A DNA stretch of 64,000 nt from Alphaproteobacteria bacterium (GTDB lineage: Bacteria; Pseudomonadota; Alphaproteobacteria; Rhizobiales; JAJFHR01): the NCBI GenBank assembly GCA_024278055.1, contig JAJRTY010000024.1:17744-81743 (forward strand). The letters run 5' to 3'. The translations under genes were made by a program, and so were the position numbers. Below, in pieces: positions 34,294 through 44,902 of this stretch. Each line of letters begins with the position of its first letter. The stretch's first letter is position 1. The notes under the pieces are model-generated. The model did no database searches, had not been told where the DNA came from, and was given only the letters and a program-made list of their open reading frames with translations.

Positions 34294-35845
34294 GGGTATC
34301 CCTCGGCTTTCCGCTCATGGTATTTTTGTGGGTTGGTGTGCCAAACAGATTGGTGCTGTCAGGATCACCGCCATGACAACCATTGCCAAAGCTGAACCCG
34401 CACTCAGAGCGCGTTGCAAAAGCAATATCCTGATCAAACGGCGTTTCACCTGAATATTCCCGGTGATTGGTGGGAATAACAAACCGATCTTAATAATTGG
34501 CAATCGCCAGCAACTTGTACATGTCGGTTAATTCTTCTTCGGTCATGTTGATGGACTTGAGAATTTCAGGATCATCATAACCCTCAACCGACCTTGCCCG
34601 CATAAACGCCCGCATGCCCATCATCCGTTCCAGCGCTGAGACAACCGGTGCCTCATCACCGGCGGTGAGCAGATTGGCGAGATATTTCACCGGAATGCGC
34701 AAATCCTTGACGTTGGGCAATACACCGGGCTCCCCCAGCAGACCTGATTCCACCGCCGATTGAATGGGCGACAGTGGCGGCACGTACCAGACCATCGGCA
34801 AGGTGCGATATTCAGGATGCAGAGGAAAAGCGATTTTCCACTCAATCGCCATTTTGTAGATGGGCGAATTCTGCGCACCTTCAATCCAGCTGTCCGGCAC
34901 ACCATCTGCACGCGCCCGGGCGATGACTTGCGGGTCATTGGGATCAAGGAACAGGTCACATTGCGCCTGATAGAGATCCTTTTCATCTTCCTTCGAAGCC
35001 GCCTGTTTGATCTGGTCTGAATCGTAGAGCAGAACACCAAGATAGCGGATCCGCCCAACACAGGTTTCCGAACACACTGTAGGCTCACCGGCTTCCAGGC
35101 GGGGATAACACAGGGTGCATTTTTCCGATTTACCCGACTGCCAGTTGAAATAAATTTTCTTGTAGGGACAGCCTGAAACACACATGCGCCAGCCGCGGCA
35201 TTTGTCCTGATCAATCAGCACAACGCCATCTTCCTCGCGTTTGTATATGGCACCCGACGGGCATGACGCAACACACGAGGGATTGAGACAATGCTCGCAC
35301 AGGCGCGGCAGATACATCATGAAGGTGTTTTCAAATTCACCGTAGATAGATTTTTCAACATCTTCAAAATTGTAATCCTGTGAGCGCTTTTTAAACTCAC
35401 CGCCAAGGATTTCTTCCCAGTTGGGCGCCCAATTGGGTTTTTCCATCTTCTCCCCGGTCAGAGCTGAACGCATGCGCGCTGTGGGAACAGTTTCGCTTTC
35501 CTTGGCACTTTGCAGATGATCATATTCATAAGTGAACGGTTCATAATAATCATCAATTTCCGGCAAATCAGGATTGGCGAAAATCTTTGACAGAATATTG
35601 AGTTTGCCCCCGGCTTTGGGTTGCAGCTTGCCGGATTTGGTCAGCTCCCATCCGCCTTTCCATTCTTCCTGATCTTCCCAGTTGCGCGGATACCCAACTC
35701 CGGGTTTCGTCTCCACATTGTTAAACCAGGCATATTCAACCCCGCCCCGCGATGTCCAGACATTCTTGCAGGTCACCGAGCAGGTATGACAGCCGATGCA
35801 TTTGTCCAGATTAAGGACCATTGCTATTTGCGCGCGAATAGTCAT
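34280..35845 (-). pseudogene. narH: narH, nitrate reductase iron-sulfur subunit, with an internal TAA stop
   Basis: NarH carries three [4Fe-4S] and one [3Fe-4S] clusters between NarI and NarG. Cysteine motifs are intact: CIGCHTCSVTC (about 16), CEHCLNPSCVASC (about 184), CRGWRMCVSGC (the Trp marks the 3Fe cluster) and CTLCYPRLE. Codon 452 is TAA (34490-34492), yet the same frame continues for 69 codons to a TAG at 34280 with DRFVIPTNHRE and ECGFSFGNGCHGGD, as in full-length NarH. The family has Glu at this point (ANYEDRF), so GAA to TAA explains it. Full length would be 521 residues. The truncated product would lose the conserved tail, but all cluster ligands named above remain. Confidence 0.92.
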
Positions 35846-38800
35846 TCGGCAGCCTCCACGTTGATTGATTGACCTTCGACATAAGGCTTGTCGAGCCAGT
35901 CGACTGAATTCATCTTGCGCACGAGAACAAACTCATCGCGGTTTGAACCCACCGTTCCGTAGTAATTGAAACCCCACGACAATTGGGCATACCCACCAAT
36001 CATGTGGGTTGGTTTGACGACGGCTTTAGTGACGGAATTATGGATACCGCCGCGTTTTCCCGTAACCGCACTGCCGGGCGTGTTCATGGTTTTTTCCTGA
36101 GCGTGATACATCATGCTCATGCCTTCAGGTACGCGTTGCGAGACAACCGCACGCGCCGCTATGGCACCATTGACGTTGTAGAGTTCGATCCAGTCATTAT
36201 CCTCAACGCCAATCTTTCTGGCATCAATTTCAGAGATCCACACCACCGGTCCACCGCGGTTAAGCGTCAGCATCAACAGATTGTCCGAATACGTCGAGTG
36301 AATGCCCCACTTTTGATGTGGTGTGATCCAGTTGAGCGCGATCTGTTTTGATCCATCGCCTCTGCTTTTCACCGCGTCAGTAATGGTACGTGTAGAGATT
36401 GGTGGGCGGTAAACACACAGCTGTTCACCGAAGTCCCGCATCCACTCATGATCCTGATAGAAATGCTGGCGGCCGGTAAGCGTGCGCCACGGTATAAGTT
36501 CATGCACATTGGTGTAACCCGCATTGTAACTCACATGTTCATCTTCGAGCCCCGACCATGTGGGGGACGAGATGATTTTGCGCGGTTGTGCCTGAATGTC
36601 GCGGAAGCGAATTTTTTCATCTTCCTTAGGTCGAGCCAGATGGGTGTGATCACGACCGGTCATCTCGCTCAAAGCGGCCCACGCCTTGACAGCAACTTCA
36701 CCACTTGTTTCCGGCGCCAAAGATAGCACCACTTCAGTTGCATCAATATCTGTTTCTATGCGCGGCTGGCCTTTGGATACACCTTCTTCGCGTACCACGC
36801 CATTCAGTTTGCCGAGAAACTCGACTTCCGATTGTGTATTCCAACCAATACCTTTGCCACCATTACCAAGCTTGGCCAGCAAGGGTCCAACGGAAGTGAA
36901 TTTCTTATAAAGAGCTGGATAATCACGCTCCACTTCCACCAGATTAGGCATGGTTTTACCGGGCACCGGTTCACATTCGCCTTTGCGCCAGTCCTTGACA
37001 CCCAAAGGCTGCCCAAGTTCTCCCGGCGTATCATGCAAAATAGGAACAGTGACCAGATCGGTTTCAACGCCGAGATGTCCTTCGCAAAGTTCAGAAAAGC
37101 GTTTCGCCAGTCCTTTGAAAATATCCCAGTCCGAGCGGCTTTCCCACGCCGGGTCCACAGCTTTTGACAGCGGATGAATGAACGGATGCATGTCCGAGGT
37201 ATTAAGATCGTTTTTCTCATACCAGGTGGCCGTCGGCAAAACGATGTCCGAATAAACCGCAGTGGTCGACATGCGAAAATCAAGCGTCACCACCAGATCA
37301 AGCTTTCCTTCAGGTGCGGCGGCATGCCATTTGACTTCTGAAGGTTTACCAAAGCCTGAGGCTTCAACATCCTCGCTCATCAATCCGTTCTGCGTACCCA
37401 AAAGATGCTTGAGCATATATTCATGGCCCTTGCCGGATGAGCCCAGCAGGTTTGAACGCCAGATAAACAGATTGCGCGGGAAATTATTGGGATGATCGGG
37501 GTCCTCGCAAGAAAAGTTCAGATCTCCGGCCTTGAGCTGATCAACCACATATTCTGGTGTGGATTTTTTAAGCTTTTTGGCCTTGGCTGCAAGTCGTAGA
37601 GGATTTTCCTGCAATTGCGGGGCCGATGGCAGCCAGCCCATACGTTCAGAACGTACATTGCAATCGATAAGTGAGTAATCTTCCCACTTTTTCTTGTCCG
37701 CCAGCGGTGAGAGCACTTCATCCACACCGAGTTTTTCATAGCGCCACTGATTTGAGTGATTATAGAAAAACGAAGTTGAATTCATCTGGCGTGGCGGCCT
37801 GTTCCAGTCGAGCCCGAACGCCAGCGGCAACCAGCCGGTTTGCGGGCGCAGCTTTTCCTGGCCGACATAATGCGCCCAGCCACCACCGGATTGGCCAATA
37901 CAGCCGCACATGATCAAAAGATTCATAATGCCGCGGTAGGTCATGTCCATGTGATACCAGTGATTAATGGCAGCACCCAAAATGACCATGGAACGACCAT
38001 GGGTCTTATCAGCATTATCAGCAAATTCACGCGCCACCTGAATAACCTTTGAGCGATCAACCCCGGTGATTTTCTCCTGCCAGGCTGGTGTATAAGGCAC
38101 ATCATCATCGAAATCAGTCGCGACATTGCCGCCGCCCAATCCGCGGTCGATGGCATAGTTTGCCGCCATCAGGTCATAGACAGTGGCAACATAGGCAGTC
38201 TTTTTGCCCTTGAGCTCGATTTTACGCACCGGCACATTGCGCACCTGAACACTGTCATGACTGGTGTGGGTGAACAATCCGGTTTCATGCGGCTGATTAC
38301 CAAAATAAGGAAAGGCAACCGCCAAAACATCGTCGCGGTCATCTATGCAGGAAAGTTGCGGCGAAATGTCAGCACCCGAAACACTGTCTTTTTCCTCCAG
38401 GTTCCATTTGCCTTTCTCGCCCCAGCGCGAACCGATAGTACCGTTAGGCACGCGCAGCTCCTTGCTGTTTTCATCATAGATAACCGACTTCCAGTCCGCA
38501 TTGTTCTTGACCTTCATATCGCCGGTCAAATCAGAGCTGCGCAACGTCCGGTCTGGCACAAAATGATCACCTTTTTTCTCCAGCATTACCAGCATCGGCA
38601 TGTCCGTATATTGCCGGCAGTAGTTGGTGAAATATTCTGATTTGCCGGTGAGATGAAATTCCTTGAACACCACATGGCCCATGGCCATGGCCATGGCGCT
38701 GTCGGTGCCCTGACGCGGATTAAGCCACAGGTCGGTGAGTTTGGCGACTTCGGAATAATCCGGTGTTACCGAAACCGTCTTGGTGCCTTTGTAGCGCACT

Positions 38801-39609
38801 TCGGTGAAGAAGTGAGCGTCAGGCGTGCGCGTTTGCGGCACGTTTGAGCCCCACGCTATAATGTAGGACGAATTAAACCAGTCAGCCGATTCCGGCACAT
38901 CGGTCTGTTCCCCCCAGGTCTGCGGCGAGGAGGGTGGCAGATCGCAATACCAGTCATAGAAACTCAAACATACGCCCCCCATCAACGACAGATATCTCGA
39001 CCCGGCAGCATAGGAGACCATCGACATTGCCGGGATTGGCGAAAACCCTAAAACCCGGTCAGGCCCATATGTTTTGGCGGTAAAGATATTGGCCGCAACG
39101 GTAATTTCATTGACCTCATCCCAGTCTGCGCGCACGAAGCCGCCCAGACCGCGAACCTTCTTGTAGTCATTGGCTCTGACCTGGTCTGAAACAATACTGT
39201 CCCAGGCGTCAACCGGATCGCTGTGTTTCTTTTTGGCTTCGCGCCAGAGTTTCAGCAGGCGTGAACGCACCAGCGGATATTTTAGCCGGGCAGCACTATA
39301 GAGATACCACGAATAACTCGCCCCGCGGGCACACCCGCGCGGTTCATGATTGGGCATGTCAGGGCGGGTGCGCGGATAATCCGTCTGCTGGGTTTCCCAC
39401 GTCACCAGTCCGTTTTTGACATAGATTTTCCAACTGCACGATCCGGTGCAATTAACCCCGTGGGTGGAGCGTACGATTTTATCGTGCGCCCAGCGCCCGC
39501 GATAGGCTTTCTCCCAGGTGCGGCTTTCCGAAGTGGTAATACCGTGGCCATCAGAGAATGTGTCTTCGACCTTGGAAAAGTAGGTCAGGCGATCAATGAA
39601 ATTGCTCAT
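35842..39609 (-). CDS. narG: NarG, respiratory nitrate reductase molybdenum subunit
   Basis: Cytoplasm-facing catalytic subunit that reduces nitrate to nitrite with a Mo-bisMGD cofactor. The 1255-residue length is typical. The N-terminal [4Fe-4S] site with its His is HGVNCTGSCSWKIY (about 49-62), and the Mo-Asp ligand lies in SFYDWYCDLPPSSP (about 222). The frame is intact. It overlaps narH by 4 bases and the narK fusion by 4 bases, giving a tightly coupled narKGHJI operon. Confidence 0.97.
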   Translation of the reverse strand: MSNFIDRLTYFSKVEDTFSDGHGITTSESRTWEKAYRGRWAHDKIVRSTHGVNCTGSCSWKIYVKNGLVTWETQQTDYPRTRPDMPNHEPRGCARGASYSWYLYSAARLKYPLVRSRLLKLWREAKKKHSDPVDAWDSIVSDQVRANDYKKVRGLGGFVRADWDEVNEITVAANIFTAKTYGPDRVLGFSPIPAMSMVSYAAGSRYLSLMGGVCLSFYDWYCDLPPSSPQTWGEQTDVPESADWFNSSYIIAWGSNVPQTRTPDAHFFTEVRYKGTKTVSVTPDYSEVAKLTDLWLNPRQGTDSAMAMAMGHVVFKEFHLTGKSEYFTNYCRQYTDMPMLVMLEKKGDHFVPDRTLRSSDLTGDMKVKNNADWKSVIYDENSKELRVPNGTIGSRWGEKGKWNLEEKDSVSGADISPQLSCIDDRDDVLAVAFPYFGNQPHETGLFTHTSHDSVQVRNVPVRKIELKGKKTAYVATVYDLMAANYAIDRGLGGGNVATDFDDDVPYTPAWQEKITGVDRSKVIQVAREFADNADKTHGRSMVILGAAINHWYHMDMTYRGIMNLLIMCGCIGQSGGGWAHYVGQEKLRPQTGWLPLAFGLDWNRPPRQMNSTSFFYNHSNQWRYEKLGVDEVLSPLADKKKWEDYSLIDCNVRSERMGWLPSAPQLQENPLRLAAKAKKLKKSTPEYVVDQLKAGDLNFSCEDPDHPNNFPRNLFIWRSNLLGSSGKGHEYMLKHLLGTQNGLMSEDVEASGFGKPSEVKWHAAAPEGKLDLVVTLDFRMSTTAVYSDIVLPTATWYEKNDLNTSDMHPFIHPLSKAVDPAWESRSDWDIFKGLAKRFSELCEGHLGVETDLVTVPILHDTPGELGQPLGVKDWRKGECEPVPGKTMPNLVEVERDYPALYKKFTSVGPLLAKLGNGGKGIGWNTQSEVEFLGKLNGVVREEGVSKGQPRIETDIDATEVVLSLAPETSGEVAVKAWAALSEMTGRDHTHLARPKEDEKIRFRDIQAQPRKIISSPTWSGLEDEHVSYNAGYTNVHELIPWRTLTGRQHFYQDHEWMRDFGEQLCVYRPPISTRTITDAVKSRGDGSKQIALNWITPHQKWGIHSTYSDNLLMLTLNRGGPVVWISEIDARKIGVEDNDWIELYNVNGAIAARAVVSQRVPEGMSMMYHAQEKTMNTPGSAVTGKRGGIHNSVTKAVVKPTHMIGGYAQLSWGFNYYGTVGSNRDEFVLVRKMNSVDWLDKPYVEGQSINVEAAE

Positions 39610-42353
39610 GATTTGATTCCTTGCGTTTTGCCGCGCTCCACATCATGCAGAAGGCTGCCGCGTTTGGTGTAATAGTGCCAGGTGATGAGGACACAAGAGG
39701 CATAGAAGATCATGAAGGCTATCAGGGCAGCCGACGGACTGCCGGTTGCAGCAATCGATGTGCCGTATGACTTTGGAATGAAGAATGCGCCATACGCGGC
39801 CACCGCTGAAGTAAACCCAATGATGGCAGCAGCTTCTTTATCTGCCTGCTTCACCTGCTCGGCTTGGCTCAGGCCCGACATCAGTCGGCCAACTTCCAGC
39901 CGCATAATCACCGGGATCATCTGGAAGGTCGATGCATTACCGACACCTGTTGCAAAGAACAAGATCATGAACATGGCGAAGAAGCCCCAGAATGCCCCGG
40001 GCTGATCTTTGATGGCGAGGAAGTAAAGCACACCGGCAACGGCACCGATCATCACGACGAAAGTCCATAGTGTTACGCGACCACCGCCATATTTATCAGA
40101 CATCCAGCCGGTAGCAGCACGCGAAAGCGCACCCACCAAAGGACCAAGGAAAACATACTTGAGCGAGTTCGCATCCGGGAACATCAGTTTTGACAGCAGG
40201 GGGAAGCCTGCGGAATATCCGATGAACGAGCCAAAAGTACCCGTATAGAGCCAGCACATAATCCAGTTGTGCTTGCGCGAGAAGATGACCGATTGCTCCT
40301 TGAAAGAAGCCTTGGCATCGGCGATATCATTCATGCCGAACCAGGCTGCAATCGTTGCCAGAATAAGGAACGGCACCCAGATAAACCCGGCGTTCTGCAA
40401 CCATAATTGTGTGCCGTCGCTAGTTGTTTGGGGCTCACCACCGATCGCACCAAACACGCCCGCTGTAATCACCAGCGGCACGGTGAACTGCATAACGCTG
40501 ACACCGGCATTGCCGAAACCGGCATTGAATGCAAGCGCATTGCCTTTTTCCTTTTTCGGAAAGAAGAAGGAAATATTGGCCATGGAGGAGGCAAAGTTAC
40601 CGCCACCGAGCCCGCATAAAAGCGCCAGTACCAGGAACATGGCATAAGGCGTGCCGGGATCCTGTACCGCATAACCGATGCCGAATGCTGGAATAAGCAA
40701 CGACGCAGTTGTCAGGGTTGTCCACAGACGCCCGCCGAAAATCGGCACCATGAACGAATAGAATATTCTCAGCGTTGCCCCCGACAATCCCGGCAAAGCT
40801 GCCAGCCAGAACAATTGGTCAGAGGTATAATTGAAACCGATGGACGGCAGTTTGGCAACGACCACACTCCATACCAGCCACACTGAAAAAGCCAGCAACA
40901 GACACGGAATGGAAATCCACAAGTTGCGCCGGGCAATTTTCCGGCCCGTCTCTTCCCAGAACTTGTCATCATCAGGCCGCCAGTCTTCAATGGTTGGCCC
41001 CATGGCTTTGCCATGCTCGGCGGGCACGTGAATTTCCGCCATTTCCGGCAGTTGCGGCAACTCGCGCATACCTTCCGGCAGGGCTTCACGCTCCATCCGG
41101 CGAATGGAATTATGCATCCATAACAACGCGACACCAACGATGCCGAACAACAGCATGAAACTGCTTGTCCACACGCCGGTAAGGTCATTCATGACACCAA
41201 AGGCAATCGGCAGGACAAAACCACCCAAACCGCCAATCATACCAACCAGGCCACCGACAGAGCCAACATTGCCGGGATAATAGACCGGGATGTGCTTGTA
41301 GACCGCAGCCTTGCCCAGAGACATGAAAAAGCCGAGAATAAAAATCAGAACAACAAAGGGCACCAGTCCCATGCTGGTTGAAAATTCAATCGGGCCTTCA
41401 ATACCGTGAATGATGTAATCGGTATTGGGATAAGACAGCATGAAGGTAGTAGCAAGTGAGACCCCAAGCGTCCAGTACATAACCGCCCGCGCACCGTATT
41501 TATCGGAAAGATGGCCGCCATAGGCGCGAAACAGACTGGCCGGCACGGCAAAGAATGCTGCCAGCATACCAGCAGTTTTGATATCAACGCCATATACACC
41601 GATCAGATAGCGCGGCAACCACAGAGCCAGGGCGACAAAGGCACCAAAGACAAAGAAATAATACAGCGAAAAGCGCCATACCTGCAGATTTTTCAACGGT
41701 TCCATTTGTTCGGCAAATGACTGGCGACGCAGGTTTTTTGCTTTGCGTTCCGTAAGTGCTGGATCAGTCTTGGCGAAAACAAAGAACAATATGGCGGTAA
41801 TCGCCATGATAATACCATAGACGCGAACCACACCCTGCCACTCGTCACCCATCGCTACCAGTAAAAACGGTGCGCCGAAGTTGGTGATTGCAGCCCCGAC
41901 GTTGCCGACACCAAAAATCCCCAGAGCCGTACCCTGGCGATCCTTTTCATACCAGGTGGAGACATAAGCAATACCAACGGCAAAACTGCCGCCGGCCAGT
42001 CCAACACCCAGACCCGCCAGTAAAAACATCGGGAAAGTCGTTGCATAAGTCAGCAGATAAGCTGCAAAGGCAGTTGTCAGCATTTGAGCTGTGTAAATTA
42101 TTCGACCGCCAAACTGGTCGGTCCATATACCGAGAAAGACGCGGCTTAATGAGCCCGTCAAAATCGGTGTAGCAATCAAAATACCAAACTGCGTCTCGGA
42201 AAGCCCAAGATCAGCTTTTATTTTAATGCCGATGATTGAAAAAATGGTCCAGACAGCAAAACAGACAGTAAAGGCTAAGGTACTAAGTGTTAATGCACGT
42301 GTTTGCTGGCCGGAAGTAACTCCGTCTAGATGCCCCATGATAGCTCCGATCAC
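39606..42353 (-). CDS. narK: NarK1-NarK2 fused nitrate/nitrite transporter
   Basis: A 915-residue protein made of two NarK-type MFS transporters in tandem, about 24 membrane segments in all. The first half (about 1-435) begins with the MFS pattern SETQFGILIATPILTGSLSR; the second (about 485-905) starts after a hydrophilic linker rich in acidic residues (DWRPDDDKFWEE). Fusions of this kind are known in denitrifying alphaproteobacteria, combining nitrate uptake with nitrate/nitrite exchange. It is the first gene of the nar operon and lies behind an FNR-type site. Confidence 0.94.
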   Translation of the reverse strand: MIGAIMGHLDGVTSGQQTRALTLSTLAFTVCFAVWTIFSIIGIKIKADLGLSETQFGILIATPILTGSLSRVFLGIWTDQFGGRIIYTAQMLTTAFAAYLLTYATTFPMFLLAGLGVGLAGGSFAVGIAYVSTWYEKDRQGTALGIFGVGNVGAAITNFGAPFLLVAMGDEWQGVVRVYGIIMAITAILFFVFAKTDPALTERKAKNLRRQSFAEQMEPLKNLQVWRFSLYYFFVFGAFVALALWLPRYLIGVYGVDIKTAGMLAAFFAVPASLFRAYGGHLSDKYGARAVMYWTLGVSLATTFMLSYPNTDYIIHGIEGPIEFSTSMGLVPFVVLIFILGFFMSLGKAAVYKHIPVYYPGNVGSVGGLVGMIGGLGGFVLPIAFGVMNDLTGVWTSSFMLLFGIVGVALLWMHNSIRRMEREALPEGMRELPQLPEMAEIHVPAEHGKAMGPTIEDWRPDDDKFWEETGRKIARRNLWISIPCLLLAFSVWLVWSVVVAKLPSIGFNYTSDQLFWLAALPGLSGATLRIFYSFMVPIFGGRLWTTLTTASLLIPAFGIGYAVQDPGTPYAMFLVLALLCGLGGGNFASSMANISFFFPKKEKGNALAFNAGFGNAGVSVMQFTVPLVITAGVFGAIGGEPQTTSDGTQLWLQNAGFIWVPFLILATIAAWFGMNDIADAKASFKEQSVIFSRKHNWIMCWLYTGTFGSFIGYSAGFPLLSKLMFPDANSLKYVFLGPLVGALSRAATGWMSDKYGGGRVTLWTFVVMIGAVAGVLYFLAIKDQPGAFWGFFAMFMILFFATGVGNASTFQMIPVIMRLEVGRLMSGLSQAEQVKQADKEAAAIIGFTSAVAAYGAFFIPKSYGTSIAATGSPSAALIAFMIFYASCVLITWHYYTKRGSLLHDVERGKTQGIKS

Positions 42354-42402
42354 TTGTTTGGTTTGTGATACGGCTTCCTAACCCGGTTTTAGGACATCGA
42401 AT

Positions 42403-42416
42403 TTGACTAGGATCAA
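42403..42416. promoter_or_regulatory. FNR/Anr-type box upstream of narKGHJI
   Basis: TTGACTAGGATCAA (minus strand TTGATCCTAGTCAA) matches the TTGAT-N4-ATCAA consensus at all but one of ten positions. Its centre is about 56 bases before the narK ATG, so a start of transcription about 41 bases downstream of the box would leave a short leader. This supports induction under low oxygen. Confidence 0.75.
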
Positions 42417-42470
42417 ATTATGGAAAAAGTTTTTGCAACTGCGAAGAGAAAGGGAAATATGCGCGGAAAT

Positions 42471-43820
42471 CTACCGCCCGGCAAAAACAGATACGGAGAT
42501 ACCGACCTTGTGCCTAACAATACGGTTAAGCCAAACCGTCCAGAACAAGGTGGTAAGAATCACTGCGGCAGCGGCCCCAATAAACCCGAAAATTGGCACA
42601 AACAGAAGGTTACTGACGAAAAGCAACGCAATACTGGCAATATAAACAGGAATACTGGCCCGCTGATATCCCGATATCATCAAAATCTGAATGGCCGGCC
42701 CTGCAACTGCCCGGATTACCTGGGCTATCATCAGGCCAATCATACCCACATAGCCTTCAGCAAAACCTGTGCCAAAAAATCCGAGAACATAATTGCCAAA
42801 TAATACCAGAAACACAAAACCACTCAGTGTTATGGCCACGGCAAAACGGTTGGCCTTGCGCACGGTTGCCTGTAATACCTGATGGTTTTTCAATAAATGG
42901 GCGTCAGACGCATCGCGCAACATGACCTGATGAACAATCTGAATGGCAAAGGCCATCAAAAAAGTGATCTTGATGGCAACACCGAATATCCCGGTTTCAG
43001 TAGCCGTCATTAACGAGCCGACCATCAGTATATTGAGATCTGCAAACATGGTTACAAACAATGTCGCCAGCACCATTGGCAGGGCCAGAATGCGCCATTG
43101 TTGCAGCTGTTGGCGAGCAATCGGCTCTTTATTGGTTGCCTGCAATAAATCCGCACCCGTCTGGCGCGACATGACAACAGACATCCAGATGGCCAAAGCG
43201 GTTGCAATAACCAGATTGAGTGCCACAATAGTTGCAGCATTCACCGCTATCGACAGAACAACAGCAATGCCAACGAAGGACACCAGAAAAACCGGACGAA
43301 CCAGCAATTCAGGCGCATTGGCAATAATGAAACGCTTGCGGGCATTGGCAAGACCGCCATTCAACCGCATCACTGCATAGACCGGTGCTGTTGCCACCGC
43401 AAGCAGCAAGGCCCAGCGCAATTCACCAGCAAACCCGGGATAAAGCCAGATAAACACGCCTGCCGGAACCGCAATCAGGCAACTGAATGTGGCTAGTTGT
43501 TTATGAGCGCAGCGAAGAAAAGCCTGCAACAATCCGGGATGCGCCTCGGCTTCAGAGCGCGCCACAACCGGGGCAATAATCCATGGAAAACCTGCTGTAA
43601 GTATAGTGGATAAAACAGCAGCCAGACCAAGGGACAGAAAAAAGTTGCCAAGTATGTCTGCGCCAAGAGTGCGGGCAATCAGCAATTGCAGAACAATTCC
43701 TATCCCGGCACTGCCAATCCTTACCATCAACAAAAGCAGTGCTGTGCCGGAAATTGAGCCAAGCTTTTGGCGCAGGTTTAGAATACTGGGTTTACTATGC
43801 GTATCGGGAATACTGGCCAT
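42471..43820 (-). CDS. Flippase-type membrane protein (MOP superfamily), second copy
   Basis: A 449-residue protein with about 12-14 hydrophobic segments and the Wzx-like N-terminal pattern LLIARTLGADILGNFFLSLG (about 40). It is the last gene of the minus-strand operon starting with the RraA-like gene. The ATG at 43820 is preferred to a TTG at 43838 that overlaps the preceding stop. As with the first flippase, its operon has ATP-grasp enzymes and no glycosyltransferase. Confidence 0.83.
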   Translation of the reverse strand: MASIPDTHSKPSILNLRQKLGSISGTALLLLMVRIGSAGIGIVLQLLIARTLGADILGNFFLSLGLAAVLSTILTAGFPWIIAPVVARSEAEAHPGLLQAFLRCAHKQLATFSCLIAVPAGVFIWLYPGFAGELRWALLLAVATAPVYAVMRLNGGLANARKRFIIANAPELLVRPVFLVSFVGIAVVLSIAVNAATIVALNLVIATALAIWMSVVMSRQTGADLLQATNKEPIARQQLQQWRILALPMVLATLFVTMFADLNILMVGSLMTATETGIFGVAIKITFLMAFAIQIVHQVMLRDASDAHLLKNHQVLQATVRKANRFAVAITLSGFVFLVLFGNYVLGFFGTGFAEGYVGMIGLMIAQVIRAVAGPAIQILMISGYQRASIPVYIASIALLFVSNLLFVPIFGFIGAAAAVILTTLFWTVWLNRIVRHKVGISVSVFAGR

Positions 43821-43834
43821 GGAAGAAACAGGCC

Positions 43835-44902
43835 TCAACTACCGGTGGCCAGCAGGGGAATTTCCCACGGCGGCGAAATATTATACTTACCCGACAGTTC
43901 TTCAAGAGTTGTCATCATTGCTGGCGGGATTGAAATTCCAGCAACAAGGTTATCTTTATAATTTTGCCAGCGAACTTCGCCGGGCAGCAAGACTTGATCT
44001 GCATCGCCAGAAGCTTTCAACAAAGTGATGAGCGCTTCAAACCTTTGATAAAACTCAGCCATCGACATCCATTTTTCAACATCAATGGCGATCAGGCAAT
44101 GACCACTGTCGCTGTTTTCAACAAAATTGGAGTACGTCGATTTCACGGAATGAGAAAATCCCGAGCCAGTCAAAATTCCCGCCAGTATTTCCACCATCAG
44201 CGCAATACCATAACCTTTAGGCCCACCAAATGGCGTAAGTGAGCCTTCACCAATGCGGGCAGGATCACTCAACGGTTCTCCATTAGGTAAAATGGCCAGC
44301 CCTTCGGGCAAAGGTTCACCCTTGCCCAGATACTCGCGCACGGTTGACCCGGCAAGGGAACTGGTGGCGAAATCCACCATCAGATTTTCACCGTTTTGTC
44401 GCGGCGCCCCAAAGGCAAAGGGATTGGTGCCCAAAACTGCCTTCGTGCCGCCATAAGCCACCACCTTGGGAAAGGAGTTACTCATGGCCAAAGACACCAT
44501 GCCCTGTTTTGCCGCCAAATCAACAAAGTAGGCGCCGGTTCCGAAAAAATTACTGTTGTTGACACCAACAATACCAATGCCGGTTTCGCGTGCCAGTTCA
44601 ACCGCTTTTTCCATGCCGATTTCACCGGCAAAGTGACCAAAGCCATTATCCGCATCCAGCCGCGCACAGCTTGCGGATAAATTTTCAAATCGCGGCTGGC
44701 AGACAGGATTGAGCACGCCTTTTTCAAGACGCTCAATATGCACAGGGATACGCGACACACCAAAATTACAGCGCCCGACCAGTTCACTCCACACCATGTT
44801 TGAGGCTACAGCCTTGCACTGGTCTGCCTTCACACCACAGGCGCTGAAAAGCGCCATGATAAAATTTTTCAGGCTATCGGGGTGAACGATATGTGAGGTC
44901 AC
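43835..44902 (-). CDS. Malate/L-lactate dehydrogenase-family (Ldh2) NAD(P)-dependent oxidoreductase
   Basis: A 355-residue member of the Ldh2/YbiC/ComC family, which reduces 2-oxo acids or cyclic imines. Family segments are NFGVSRIPVHIERLEKG (about 45), FFGTGAYFVDLAAKQGMV (about 119), LGTNPFAFGAPR (about 158) and FGGPKGYGIALMVEILAG (about 225). The GTG start has GGAGG five bases upstream and overlaps the stop of the ATP-grasp gene. In this operon it may make or remove a 2-hydroxy acid used by the ligases. The substrate is unknown. Confidence 0.83.
   Translation of the reverse strand: MTSHIVHPDSLKNFIMALFSACGVKADQCKAVASNMVWSELVGRCNFGVSRIPVHIERLEKGVLNPVCQPRFENLSASCARLDADNGFGHFAGEIGMEKAVELARETGIGIVGVNNSNFFGTGAYFVDLAAKQGMVSLAMSNSFPKVVAYGGTKAVLGTNPFAFGAPRQNGENLMVDFATSSLAGSTVREYLGKGEPLPEGLAILPNGEPLSDPARIGEGSLTPFGGPKGYGIALMVEILAGILTGSGFSHSVKSTYSNFVENSDSGHCLIAIDVEKWMSMAEFYQRFEALITLLKASGDADQVLLPGEVRWQNYKDNLVAGISIPPAMMTTLEELSGKYNISPPWEIPLLATGS

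Noticed and set aside
38680-38697. GGCCAT direct repeats
   Set aside because: They encode an Ala-Met run in a conserved part of NarG and need no further explanation.
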